NCBI GenBank assembly: GCA_022701925.1 | Contig: JAKONM010000222.1 | Location: forward strand, 1-12,866 | Source of the DNA: Microbacteriaceae bacterium | Lineage (GTDB): Bacteria; Actinomycetota; Actinomycetes; Actinomycetales; Microbacteriaceae | DNA length: 12,866 nucleotides | Direction of reading: 5' to 3' | In this document: piece after piece, positions 1 to 6,496 of the stretch | Numbering within the stretch: the first letter of the stretch is position 1 | How the letters are laid out: each line of letters begins with the position of its first letter | Translations under genes and position numbers: made by a program | The notes under the pieces: model-generated | Seen by the model: the letters and a program-made list of their open reading frames with translations, nothing else | The model's database searches: none | Told to the model about the DNA's origin: nothing

Positions 1-791
1 AGGAAGTACGGCATCCGCTGCTTGATCATGAAGGGGTCGAACGGCAGGTCTCCCCGCATGTGGGTGCGGTCGTGCACCAGGTCCCACAGCACGAAGGCCC
101 GCTCGCAGAGGGCCTGGTCGTCGAGCAGCCGCTGCGCGTCCTGCGGCAGCTGCAGCTTCGTGATGCGCGTGGCCTCCGCGACCACGCGGCGGAAGCGCGC
201 GGCCTCGCGGTCCTGGAAGATCGCGCCCCAGGTGAAGGGGATCAGCTCCTTCATCGCGACGGTCTCGGGGAACAGCACCGCGGAGTCGGTGTCGTAGCCG
301 CCGGTGAAGTCGACGAAGCGCAGGGGCACGAACAGCGGGTTCGTGAAGGCCTCGCGCTCCAGGCCGTCGATGAACTGCGGCCAGATCACGTCGACCAGCA
401 CCGCCTCGAGCAGCCGGTCGGGCGACCCGTTCTGCGTGGTCATGGGGAAGACGACCAGGTGCCGCAGCCCGTCGACGCGGTGCTGCTGGGGCTGGAACGC
501 GGCGAGGGAGGCGCGGAAGTCCGGCACGCCGAAGCCGCCGGCGGACCACGCGGCCAGGTCGGCGTCGAGCGCGGCGAGGTACTCGGCGTCGACCGGGAAG
601 GCGGGTGCCAGCGCCTGCACCGCCGCGCGGACCTCCTCGACGTGCGCGGCGGCCGCGCCCGCGTCGGACCCGGGGGCCAGCGAGCCGTCCTTCTGCTGCA
701 GCGCGCGGAACGCGGTGACCGCGGTCTTCAACTGCTGCCAGTCGGCGCTCGCGGCGTCGACGACGGGCGGGGTGGTCGTGGGCAGCCGCAC
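1..791 (-). CDS. DUF6421 family protein, N-terminal part (runs off the left edge)
   Basis: The reading frame starts at a GTG (789-791) preceded by a strong Shine-Dalgarno AAGGAGG six bases upstream, and stays open for 263 codons to the window edge. The start reads MRLPTTTPPVVDAASADWQQ. I recognise the actinobacterial DUF6421 family (usually about 450-480 aa) from stretches such as VVFPMTTQNGSPDR, GGYDTDSAVLFPETVA, WGAIFQDREAARFRR and LVHDRTHMRGDLPFDPFMIK. Conserved His/Asp/Arg residues in HDRTH and the lack of a signal peptide or membrane segment suggest a soluble cytoplasmic protein, but the family has no established function that I know of. An ATG about 40 bases further upstream is out of frame and leads to a different short frame. 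The gene is divergent from the sugar operon and probably unrelated to it. The C-terminal 40% is outside the window. Confidence 0.88.
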   Translation of the reverse strand, partial: MRLPTTTPPVVDAASADWQQLKTAVTAFRALQQKDGSLAPGSDAGAAAAHVEEVRAAVQALAPAFPVDAEYLAALDADLAAWSAGGFGVPDFRASLAAFQPQQHRVDGLRHLVVFPMTTQNGSPDRLLEAVLVDVIWPQFIDGLEREAFTNPLFVPLRFVDFTGGYDTDSAVLFPETVAMKELIPFTWGAIFQDREAARFRRVVAEATRITKLQLPQDAQRLLDDQALCERAFVLWDLVHDRTHMRGDLPFDPFMIKQRMPYF

Positions 792-994
792 GATGCGCCT
801 CCTTCGCTCGCAGACGACGGTACGGCGCGCATGACGAGGCTTTCGTGCGCACGACATGCACGGAACTGCCGTTCGCGCACGTTCGTTGCGCGGCGTCCGC
901 GAAGGGGGACCAGGAGGGCGCTGCGGTGACGACCAGCACCAGCAGCACCGCGGCGAGCACGACGTCGGCGGCCCGCTGAGCAGTTGCTGCAAAA

Positions 995-1026
995 GTGACC
1001 AGGAACGCCGTGGCAGCCGATAGGGT
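995..1026 (+). promoter_or_regulatory. Possible promoter of the sugar operon
   Basis: TAGGGT at 1021-1026 matches the actinobacterial -10 pattern TANNNT. The best upstream hexamer is GTGACC at 995-1000, a partial match to TTGACA, with a long 20-base spacer. Transcription would begin near 1033, inside the AACCGGTT palindrome. The -35 assignment is weak; the -10 is the better part. Confidence 0.35.
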
Positions 1027-1029
1027 TCC

Positions 1030-1041
1030 TAAACCGGTTCA
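1030..1041. promoter_or_regulatory. Candidate LacI-family operator (TAAACCGGTTCA)
   Basis: The perfect 8-bp palindrome AACCGGTT extends to 12 bp with one mismatched pair. It has the central CG symmetry usual for LacI-family operators. It lies 20 bp before the repressor start and would overlap the transcription start set by the TAGGGT box, so bound repressor would block the whole operon, including its own gene. This is inferred from symmetry and position; there is no second copy in the window to confirm it. Confidence 0.45.
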
Positions 1042-1061
1042 AAGACGACGGGAGGCGCACG

Positions 1062-2126
1062 ATGGCGGGCAAGCCCACGATCGCCGACGTCGCCCGCGCC
1101 GCCGGCGTCAGCAAGGGGCTCGTCTCCTTCGCGCTGAACGACCGCCCCGGGGTCGCCGCGGACACGAAGCGGCGCATCCTCGCCGTGGCGGACGAGCTGG
1201 GCTTCCGCCCGAGCCTGCAGGGCCGCGCCCTGTCGACCCGGCTCGCGTACTCCGTCGGGCTGGTGATCGCCCGCGACCCGCGGCTGGTCGCGGCGGACCC
1301 CTTCTACCCGCCGTTCATCGCCGGGGCGGAGCAGGTGCTGATCGCCGCCGGCCGCACGCTGACCCTGAGCATGCTGGCGCCCGACCGCGACGAGGCCGCG
1401 CACTACCGCGCCCTGGCCGACGACCGCCGCGTCGACGGCGTGCTGCTGGGCGACCTGCGGCCGGACGACCCCCGGCTGCCGCTGCTGGCGGAGCTGGGGC
1501 TGCCCGCGGTGACCATCGGACCCTCCGGCGACCCGCGCTGCTCGTCGGTGGTCGTCGACGACGTGGCGGGGGTCCGGGCCACCGTGCAGCACCTGGCCGA
1601 CCTGGGGCACCGCCGCGTCGCGGTGATCGCCGGCCCCCGCACCCTGGAGCACGGGGCGCGCCGCGCGGACGCCTTCCGCGCCGCCCTGCACGAGCGGGGC
1701 GTCGAGCCGCTGATCGTCGAGACCGACTTCTCGCCGGCCGCCGCCGCCGAGGTCGCCGACCGGCTGCTGGACCTGCCCGCGGAGCACCGTCCCACCGCGC
1801 TCGTCTGCGGCAACGACGTCGCGGCGGTCGCCGCCACGGGGCGCGCGATGCGGCGCGGGATCAGGGTGCCGCTGGACCTGTCCGTCTGCGGCTTCGACGA
1901 CGCGGAGATCGCGCAGTGGACCCACCCGGCCCTGACGACCGTCGGCACGCACCCCACCCGCTGGGGCGCCGCCGCCGCGCAGGCGCTGCTCGACCTGCTG
2001 GCCGGCGGCGCCCCGACCGAGGTGCGCCTGGAGCCCGCGCGGCTCGTGGTGCGCGACTCCACCGGCCCGGCGCCCGCCGGCCCCGCAGCCCCCGGTCCGG
2101 CACCCTCCGGCCCGGCACCCGCATGA
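1062..2126 (+). CDS. LacI-family transcriptional regulator of the sugar operon
   Basis: A 354-aa protein, the normal size for LacI/GalR repressors. Residues 6-26 are the N-terminal helix-turn-helix (TIADVARAAGVSKGLVSFALN), followed by the hinge (FRPSLQGRALS) and a periplasmic-binding-protein-like effector domain from about residue 62 (SVGLVIARD) that includes LVCGNDVAAVA and LSVCGFDDAEIAQW. The last 20 residues are a Pro/Ala/Gly-rich tail not typical of the fold. In the recognition helix, Phe23 stands where most family members have Arg (VSR), so the operator may not follow the common consensus. GGGAGG at 1050-1055 lies six bases before the ATG. As first gene of the operon, with a palindrome at the promoter, it is probably autoregulated and relieved by a sugar. 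The ligand is inferred from the downstream GH130 gene to be a mannoside; the sequence itself does not show it. Confidence 0.93.
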   Translation: MAGKPTIADVARAAGVSKGLVSFALNDRPGVAADTKRRILAVADELGFRPSLQGRALSTRLAYSVGLVIARDPRLVAADPFYPPFIAGAEQVLIAAGRTLTLSMLAPDRDEAAHYRALADDRRVDGVLLGDLRPDDPRLPLLAELGLPAVTIGPSGDPRCSSVVVDDVAGVRATVQHLADLGHRRVAVIAGPRTLEHGARRADAFRAALHERGVEPLIVETDFSPAAAAEVADRLLDLPAEHRPTALVCGNDVAAVAATGRAMRRGIRVPLDLSVCGFDDAEIAQWTHPALTTVGTHPTRWGAAAAQALLDLLAGGAPTEVRLEPARLVVRDSTGPAPAGPAAPGPAPSGPAPA

Positions 2127-2146
2127 CCGAGAGGGAGGAGGGGCGC

Positions 2147-3445
2147 ATGCCCCGTACAGCGAGAGGGCGCCGCATCGCCGCGGTCGCCGTCGCCGCCGTG
2201 ACCGCACTGGCGCTCAGCGCCTGCGGCGGCTCGAGGGCCGGCAGCCCGAGCCTGACGTCGAAGGGCCCGATCACCATCTGGTACTCGAACAACGAGCAGG
2301 AGGTGACCTGGGGGAAGCAGATGGTGAAGGCGTGGAACGCCGACCACCCCGACCAGACGGTGACGGCCCAGGAGATCCCCGCCGGCAAGACCAGCGAGGC
2401 GGTCATCAGCGCCGCGATCACCGCCGGCAACGCGCCCTGCCTGGTGCTGAACACCGCGCCCTTCGCGGTCGGCCAGTTCGAGAAGCAGGGCGGCCTGGTC
2501 GACCTGTCGAGGTTCCCCGACGGCGACTCCTACATCGAGGGCCGCAGCGGAGCGGTCGCGGACCAGTACCGCTCGGCCGTGGACGGCGACTTCTACCAGC
2601 TGCCGTGGAAGTCGAACCCGGTCGTCATCTTCCTCAACGAGAAGCTGCTGGCGAAGGCGGGCGTGGACCCGACGGACCCGTCGCTCGGCACCTACTCCGG
2701 CTTCCTGGCCGCCGCTCGGAAGATCGTGGAGTCCGGGGCCGCGAAGGTCGCGATCCAGCCGGCGCCGACCAACGAGTTCTTCCAGATGAACAACGACTTC
2801 TTCCCGCTGTACGCCGCGGCGAGCGGCGGGAAGCAGCTGATCGAGGACGGGAGGGCGACCTTCGACGACGCCACCGGGCGCCAGGTGGCCGACCTCTGGC
2901 GGACCCTCTACGAGGAGGGGCTGTCGAGCCCGGAGCAGTACCAGGGCGACGCGTTCGCCGACGGCTACTCCGCCATGGCGATCGTCGGCCCGTGGGCGGT
3001 CAGCTACTACAAGGACGTCGACTGGGCGGCGATCCCCGTGCCGACGCCCGACGGCATGCCGGTGGACGACATCCACACCTTCAGCGACGCGAAGAACATC
3101 GGCATGTACACCGCCTGCCAGCACAAGGGCACGGCGTGGGACCTGCTGAAGTTCGCGACGAGCGAGCAGCAGGACGCGCAGTTCCTCGACATCACCGGTC
3201 AGATGCCGATCCGGCCCGACCTGGCGTCCACGTACCAGGACTACTTCTCGAAGCACCCGGAGTACGGGCTGTTCGGGTCCCTGGCGACCCGCACGGTCGA
3301 GGTGCCGTCGGGCCCGAACACCGTGCAGGAGATGCAGACGTTCCGCAACGCCTGGACGAGCTCGGTGATCTTCGGGAACGGCAGTCCGGCCGACGCCCTG
3401 GCGAGCGCCGCGAAGACCATCGACACCCTGGAGGCGCAGCCGTGA
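2147..3445 (+). CDS. ABC transporter extracellular sugar-binding lipoprotein (CUT1)
   Basis: A 432-aa precursor of the family 1 solute-binding proteins. It has a basic N-terminus (RGRR), a hydrophobic segment and the lipobox LSAC with Cys26 as the predicted lipid-anchored residue. The mature protein begins with a Ser/Gly linker and the usual ITIWYSNNEQEV strand, and carries WKSNPVVIFLNEKLLAKAGVD, AIVGPWAV and QMPIRPD, typical of oligosaccharide-binding proteins. I chose ATG 2147 because GGGAGGAGGGG lies just upstream; the in-frame ATG at 2123, which overlaps the repressor stop, would add eight charged residues before the signal peptide. Its stop overlaps the next start by 4 bp (GTGA). It would capture the sugar outside the membrane and deliver it to the two permeases. 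The specific sugar cannot be read from the sequence. Confidence 0.93.
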   Translation: MPRTARGRRIAAVAVAAVTALALSACGGSRAGSPSLTSKGPITIWYSNNEQEVTWGKQMVKAWNADHPDQTVTAQEIPAGKTSEAVISAAITAGNAPCLVLNTAPFAVGQFEKQGGLVDLSRFPDGDSYIEGRSGAVADQYRSAVDGDFYQLPWKSNPVVIFLNEKLLAKAGVDPTDPSLGTYSGFLAAARKIVESGAAKVAIQPAPTNEFFQMNNDFFPLYAAASGGKQLIEDGRATFDDATGRQVADLWRTLYEEGLSSPEQYQGDAFADGYSAMAIVGPWAVSYYKDVDWAAIPVPTPDGMPVDDIHTFSDAKNIGMYTACQHKGTAWDLLKFATSEQQDAQFLDITGQMPIRPDLASTYQDYFSKHPEYGLFGSLATRTVEVPSGPNTVQEMQTFRNAWTSSVIFGNGSPADALASAAKTIDTLEAQP

Positions 3446-4380
3446 GCGCAGCAGTCGGCACCCGCCGCACGCAGGAGCGGGCGAACCCGGAGGCGGGCCT
3501 GAAGCACCGCCTGCTGGGGAAGAACCCGCTGGGGCTGCTGTTCAGCGCCCCGTACCTGGTGTTCGTGCTGGCGGTGTTCGCGGCCCCGGTCGTCTACGCC
3601 GTGTGGATCGCCTTCCACGACTTCTTCTTCGCGGCGCCGGGCGCAGACGTCTCCTACCCCTTCGTAGGGTTCGCGAACTTCGTCTACGCCTTCAGCAACG
3701 CCCAGGTGGTGCAGTCCTTCGGCAACGTCGGCGTCTTCCTGCTGATCAACGTGCCGCTGACGGTCGTGCTGTCGCTGCTGCTCGCCTCCGCCCTCAACAA
3801 GGTGCTGCACGCCAGGGTCTTCCTGCGCGTCAGCTTCTACCTGCCGTACATCACGGCCTCGGTGGCCCTGGTCGGCGTGTGGCTGTTCCTGTTCGGCGGC
3901 GACGGGCTGGTGAACAACCTGCTGGGGCCGCTGGCGCCGAACCCGTCGTGGCTCGTGAACCAGGGCCTGGCGATGCCGGTGATCGCGGTCTACGTCACCT
4001 GGAAGCAGCTGGGGTTCTACATCCTGCTGTACCTCGCCGCGCTGCAGAACGTGCCGAAGGACCTGTACGAGCAGGCCTCCACCGACGGCGCGAACGCCGT
4101 GCGCCAGTTCTTCTCGGTGACCGTGCCCGGGGTGCGGCCGGCGACCCTGCTGGTGCTGCTGGTCTCCACCGTCACCGGGGCGAACCTGTTCACGGAGCCG
4201 TACCTGCTGACCGGCGGCGGCCCGAACGGGTCGTCCAACACGCCCGTCTACCTGATGTACCAGCTGGGCGTCGAGCAGGGCCTGCCCGACGTCGCCAGCG
4301 CGATCGGCCTGGTGCTGGTCGTCGCGGTGCTGGTCATCGCCTATCTGCAGAACCGGTTCGCCGGCGGGAGGAACGAATGA
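3442..4380 (+). CDS. Sugar ABC transporter permease, MalF-type (CUT1)
   Basis: A 312-aa integral membrane protein starting at a GTG inside the stop of the binding protein (GTGA overlap), so translation is probably coupled. It begins with a charged cytoplasmic tail, then NPLGLLFSAPYLVFVLAVF as the first membrane segment, and about six membrane segments overall. The EAA loop that docks the ATPase is at residues 209-233 (YEQASTDGANAVRQFFSVTV, then PGVRP), in the usual place before the last segments. Near the C-terminus, LLTGGGPNGSSNTPVYLMYQ is a frequent MalF/UgpA-type motif. It pairs with the next gene to form the membrane channel. No ATP-binding subunit is encoded in the operon, as is common in actinobacterial CUT1 systems that share one MsiK/UgpC-type ATPase. 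Confidence 0.94.
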   Translation: MSAAVGTRRTQERANPEAGLKHRLLGKNPLGLLFSAPYLVFVLAVFAAPVVYAVWIAFHDFFFAAPGADVSYPFVGFANFVYAFSNAQVVQSFGNVGVFLLINVPLTVVLSLLLASALNKVLHARVFLRVSFYLPYITASVALVGVWLFLFGGDGLVNNLLGPLAPNPSWLVNQGLAMPVIAVYVTWKQLGFYILLYLAALQNVPKDLYEQASTDGANAVRQFFSVTVPGVRPATLLVLLVSTVTGANLFTEPYLLTGGGPNGSSNTPVYLMYQLGVEQGLPDVASAIGLVLVVAVLVIAYLQNRFAGGRNE

Positions 4381-5306
4381 CTCGGCCACTGGTCCAGGAG
4401 GGCGCTGCCGCCGTCGGCTCCGAGGCGTCCGCGCGCCAGGCGCCGGCGGCTCCCCGGCCCCGTGCGCGCAGGCGCTCGAAGGGCACCGCGACCCTGCGCG
4501 GCGTCGTGCTGGGGATCGGCGCGGTCGCCTTCCTCTTCCCCTTCTACTACATGGTGGTCGGCTCGCTGCAGCGCACCCCGGACCAGACGCTGTCGGGCCT
4601 GGTGCCCGACCCCGGCAACCTGACGCTGGAGAACTTCGCCGCGGTGAACAGCCGCATCAGCCTGCTGACCGGCCTGCTGAACTCGGGGCTGTTCACCGGA
4701 GGGGTGCTGCTCTGCACCGTCGTGTTCGGGGTGCTCGTGGGCTACGCGCTCGCCGTGCTCGAGTGGCGGGGCCGGGGCGCCACCTTCGCCCTGGTGCTGC
4801 TGGTGCAGGTGATCCCGTTCCAGCTGCTGCAGATCCCGCTGTACGTGCTGATCGCCCGCGACTACGGGCTGGCGGACAACCTGCTGGGCATGATCCTGCC
4901 CTTCGCGATCAACTCGACCGCGGTCATCGTGTTCCGCCAGTACTTCCTGCAGGTGCCGCGGGAGATGTTCGAGGCCGCCCGCATCGACGGCGCCCGCGAG
5001 GTGCGGCTGCTCTGGAGCGTCGCCATCCCGCTGGTGCGACCCGCCATGGTGACCGCGCTGCTGCTGACCTTCATCGGACCCTGGAACGAGTTCCTGTGGC
5101 CGTTCCTGATCACCAAGCAGGCCGACAAGCAGCCGCTGGCCGTCTCGCTCGCCAACTACATCAGCGCGGTCGCCAGCTCGACCGCCAACCCGTTCGGCGC
5201 GGTCACCGCGGGGGCGCTCGTGCTCGCCGTGCCCGTGATCGTGCTGTTCATCGTGTTCCAGCGCTACTTCGTCTCGAGCGACATCGGCTCGGGCGTGAAG
5301 GGATGA
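4377..5306 (+). CDS. Sugar ABC transporter permease, MalG-type (CUT1)
   Basis: A 309-aa permease whose ATG overlaps the previous stop by 4 bp (ATGA). The first 40 residues form a long Ala/Pro/Arg-rich cytoplasmic tail, then LGIGAVAFLFPFYYMVVGSL is the first membrane segment. The EAA loop at about 198-222 reads FEAARIDGAREVRLLWSVAI followed by PLVRP, and is followed by TFIGPWNEFLWPFLI, both hallmarks of MalG-like subunits. ITKQADKQPLAVSLANY near the end is also typical. It would be the second half of the channel with the upstream permease. Confidence 0.94.
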   Translation: MTRPLVQEGAAAVGSEASARQAPAAPRPRARRRSKGTATLRGVVLGIGAVAFLFPFYYMVVGSLQRTPDQTLSGLVPDPGNLTLENFAAVNSRISLLTGLLNSGLFTGGVLLCTVVFGVLVGYALAVLEWRGRGATFALVLLVQVIPFQLLQIPLYVLIARDYGLADNLLGMILPFAINSTAVIVFRQYFLQVPREMFEAARIDGAREVRLLWSVAIPLVRPAMVTALLLTFIGPWNEFLWPFLITKQADKQPLAVSLANYISAVASSTANPFGAVTAGALVLAVPVIVLFIVFQRYFVSSDIGSGVKG

Positions 5307-6397
5307 CCGTCATGACGACCACCGCCTCCACCGCCACGACGGTGCCCTACCGCCTGGAGCGGGTCGGCCTCGTGATGGAGCCCGAGCCCGGGAACGACCT
5401 CGAGCTCGAGGGGGTGCTGAACCCGGGCAGCGGCCGGGGACCCGACGGCGAGCTGTACCTGCTGCCGCGCGTCGTCGCAGCCGGGAACGTCTCCCGCGTC
5501 GGCCTGGCCCGCGTCGTGATCGAGGACGGCGTGCCGGTGGGGGTCGAGCGGCAGGGCGTCGTGCTCGAGCCCGACCGGCAGTGGGAGCGCGGTGCCGGTC
5601 ACGCCGGCGTCGAGGACCCCCGGGTCACGTTCCTCGCCGACCTCGGGCTGCACGTCATGACCTACGTGGCCTACGGTCCGCTCGGCCCCCGCACGGCGAT
5701 CGCGGTGTCCGAGGACCTGCGCGCGTGGCGGCGTCTGGGGCCCGTCACCTACGCGTACGACGACGCGCTGGACGCCGACCTGAACCTGGTGCACAACAAG
5801 GACACCGTCTTCTTCCCGGAGCCCGTCACCGCGCCCGGCGGCGTCCGCTCCTACGCGGTGCTGCACCGTCCCATGTGGGGGATCGGCGAGACCGTGCCCG
5901 GGGAGGAGCCGCACGTGCCGACCGGGCTGCCCGACACCCGCGAGAGCATCTGGATCGGCTACGTGCCGGTCGAGGACGTGCGGCGCGACCTCGCCGAGCT
6001 GACGCACTGGCGGCAGAACCGGTTCGTCGCCGGCCCCGAGTTCCCCTTCGAGCAGCTGAAGATCGGCGGCGGGCCCGCTCCCTACCGCGTGCCCGAGGGC
6101 TGGCTGCTGCTGCACCACGGCGTCACCGGTCGCATCGACAGCGCATTCGCCCAGCAGAAGCACGTCAACTACGCCGCCGGCATGATGCTGCTCGACGCCG
6201 ACGACCCCTCCCGGGTGCTGGCCCGCTCGCCCGAGCCCGTGCTCTCCGCCGAGACCGAGTGGGAGAAGACCGGCATCGTGCCGAACGTCGTCTTCCCCAC
6301 CGCGATCGAGGAGGTCGGCGGACAGCCGTTCGTCTTCTACGGCATGGCCGACACGAAGATCGGCGTCGCCCGCCTGGTCGCCGACTCCGCCTCCTAG
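5303..6397 (+). CDS. GH130 family beta-mannoside phosphorylase or mannosidase
   Basis: A 364-aa cytoplasmic protein (no signal peptide) of glycoside hydrolase family 130, a five-bladed beta-propeller. The key motif is HAGVEDPRVTFL at residues 100-111; Asp105 aligns with the family's catalytic acid. Other family blocks are LVHNKDTVFFPEPV (162-175), SIWIGY (215-220), LKIGGGPAPYRV (252-263) and FYGMADTKIGVARL (345-358). Characterised members cleave beta-1,4- or beta-1,2-mannosides with phosphate to give mannose 1-phosphate; a minority are plain hydrolases, and I cannot tell which this is without aligning the phosphate-binding residues. The start may be ATG 5303 (ATGA overlap with the permease) or ATG 5312, which has AAGGG nine bases upstream. 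As last gene of the operon it would process the imported oligosaccharide. Confidence 0.9.
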   Translation: MTVMTTTASTATTVPYRLERVGLVMEPEPGNDLELEGVLNPGSGRGPDGELYLLPRVVAAGNVSRVGLARVVIEDGVPVGVERQGVVLEPDRQWERGAGHAGVEDPRVTFLADLGLHVMTYVAYGPLGPRTAIAVSEDLRAWRRLGPVTYAYDDALDADLNLVHNKDTVFFPEPVTAPGGVRSYAVLHRPMWGIGETVPGEEPHVPTGLPDTRESIWIGYVPVEDVRRDLAELTHWRQNRFVAGPEFPFEQLKIGGGPAPYRVPEGWLLLHHGVTGRIDSAFAQQKHVNYAAGMMLLDADDPSRVLARSPEPVLSAETEWEKTGIVPNVVFPTAIEEVGGQPFVFYGMADTKIGVARLVADSAS

Positions 6398-6404
6398 CCG
6401 GCGG

Positions 6405-6458
6405 TCCGCCGTGCAGGAGCTCCTCGACGCTCCGCGCGAAGCGCTCCTGCACGGCGGA
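6405..6458 (+). terminator. Hairpin after the GH130 gene (16-bp perfect stem, no T-tract)
   Basis: TCCGCCGTGCAGGAGC (6405-6420) is the exact reverse complement of 6443-6458, with a 22-base loop between. It begins seven bases after the GH130 stop. No run of T follows, which is common for actinobacterial terminators. It could end the operon transcript or act as a processing/stabilising hairpin ahead of the next gene, since no clear promoter is visible in the 38 bases between it and that gene's start. Confidence 0.65.
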
Positions 6459-6496
6459 TCCCCTGCCTGCAGATCCCCGAACGAAGGAGTTCGCCC

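Larger units (their letters stand above)
792..1061. other. Divergent intergenic region between DUF6421 and lacI-type gene
   Basis: These 270 bases carry the start signals of both divergent genes and no convincing protein gene. The half near DUF6421 contains its Shine-Dalgarno and a 10-bp palindrome CGTGCGCACG (844-853). The half near the repressor contains a small palindrome TTGCTGCAA (984-992), a TAGGGT box (1021-1026) and the palindrome AACCGGTT (1032-1039). A 17-codon GTG frame (926-979) encodes only Thr/Ser/Ala residues and is probably spurious. Confidence 0.6.
1062..6397 (+). other. Five-gene sugar (probable beta-mannoside) uptake and cleavage operon
   Basis: Repressor, binding lipoprotein, two permeases and GH130 enzyme follow one another with a 20-bp gap and then three 4-bp stop/start overlaps (GTGA, ATGA, ATGA). 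A promoter/operator candidate lies only at the front and a hairpin at the end, so a single transcript is expected. The operon lacks an ABC ATPase, and the window holds no mannose-1-phosphate or mannose-6-phosphate enzyme, so those must come from elsewhere. Confidence 0.8.

Noticed and set aside
910..924. 15-bp exact repeat CCAGGAGGGCGCTGC, also at 4394-4408
   Set aside because: With about 73% GC, roughly one or more exact 15-mer repeat pair is expected by chance in a window of this size, and the two contexts (intergenic and permease N-terminus) have nothing in common.
60..929. Plus-strand open frame of 289 codons over the DUF6421 gene
   Set aside because: Shadow of the minus-strand DUF6421 frame, whose motifs are clear; its composition is low-complexity.
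926..979. 17-codon GTG frame MTTSTSSTAASTTSAAR with AGGAGG nine bases upstream in the divergent intergenic region
   Set aside because: Low-complexity Thr/Ser/Ala composition, no similarity I recognise, and the spacing is loose; more likely chance in GC-rich DNA, or at most a decayed gene start.
2123..2146. Upstream ATG of the sugar-binding lipoprotein overlapping the repressor stop (ATGA)
   Set aside because: It would place eight polar residues (MTEREEGR) before the signal peptide, and the Shine-Dalgarno GGGAGGAGGGG fits ATG 2147 instead; kept only as an alternative.
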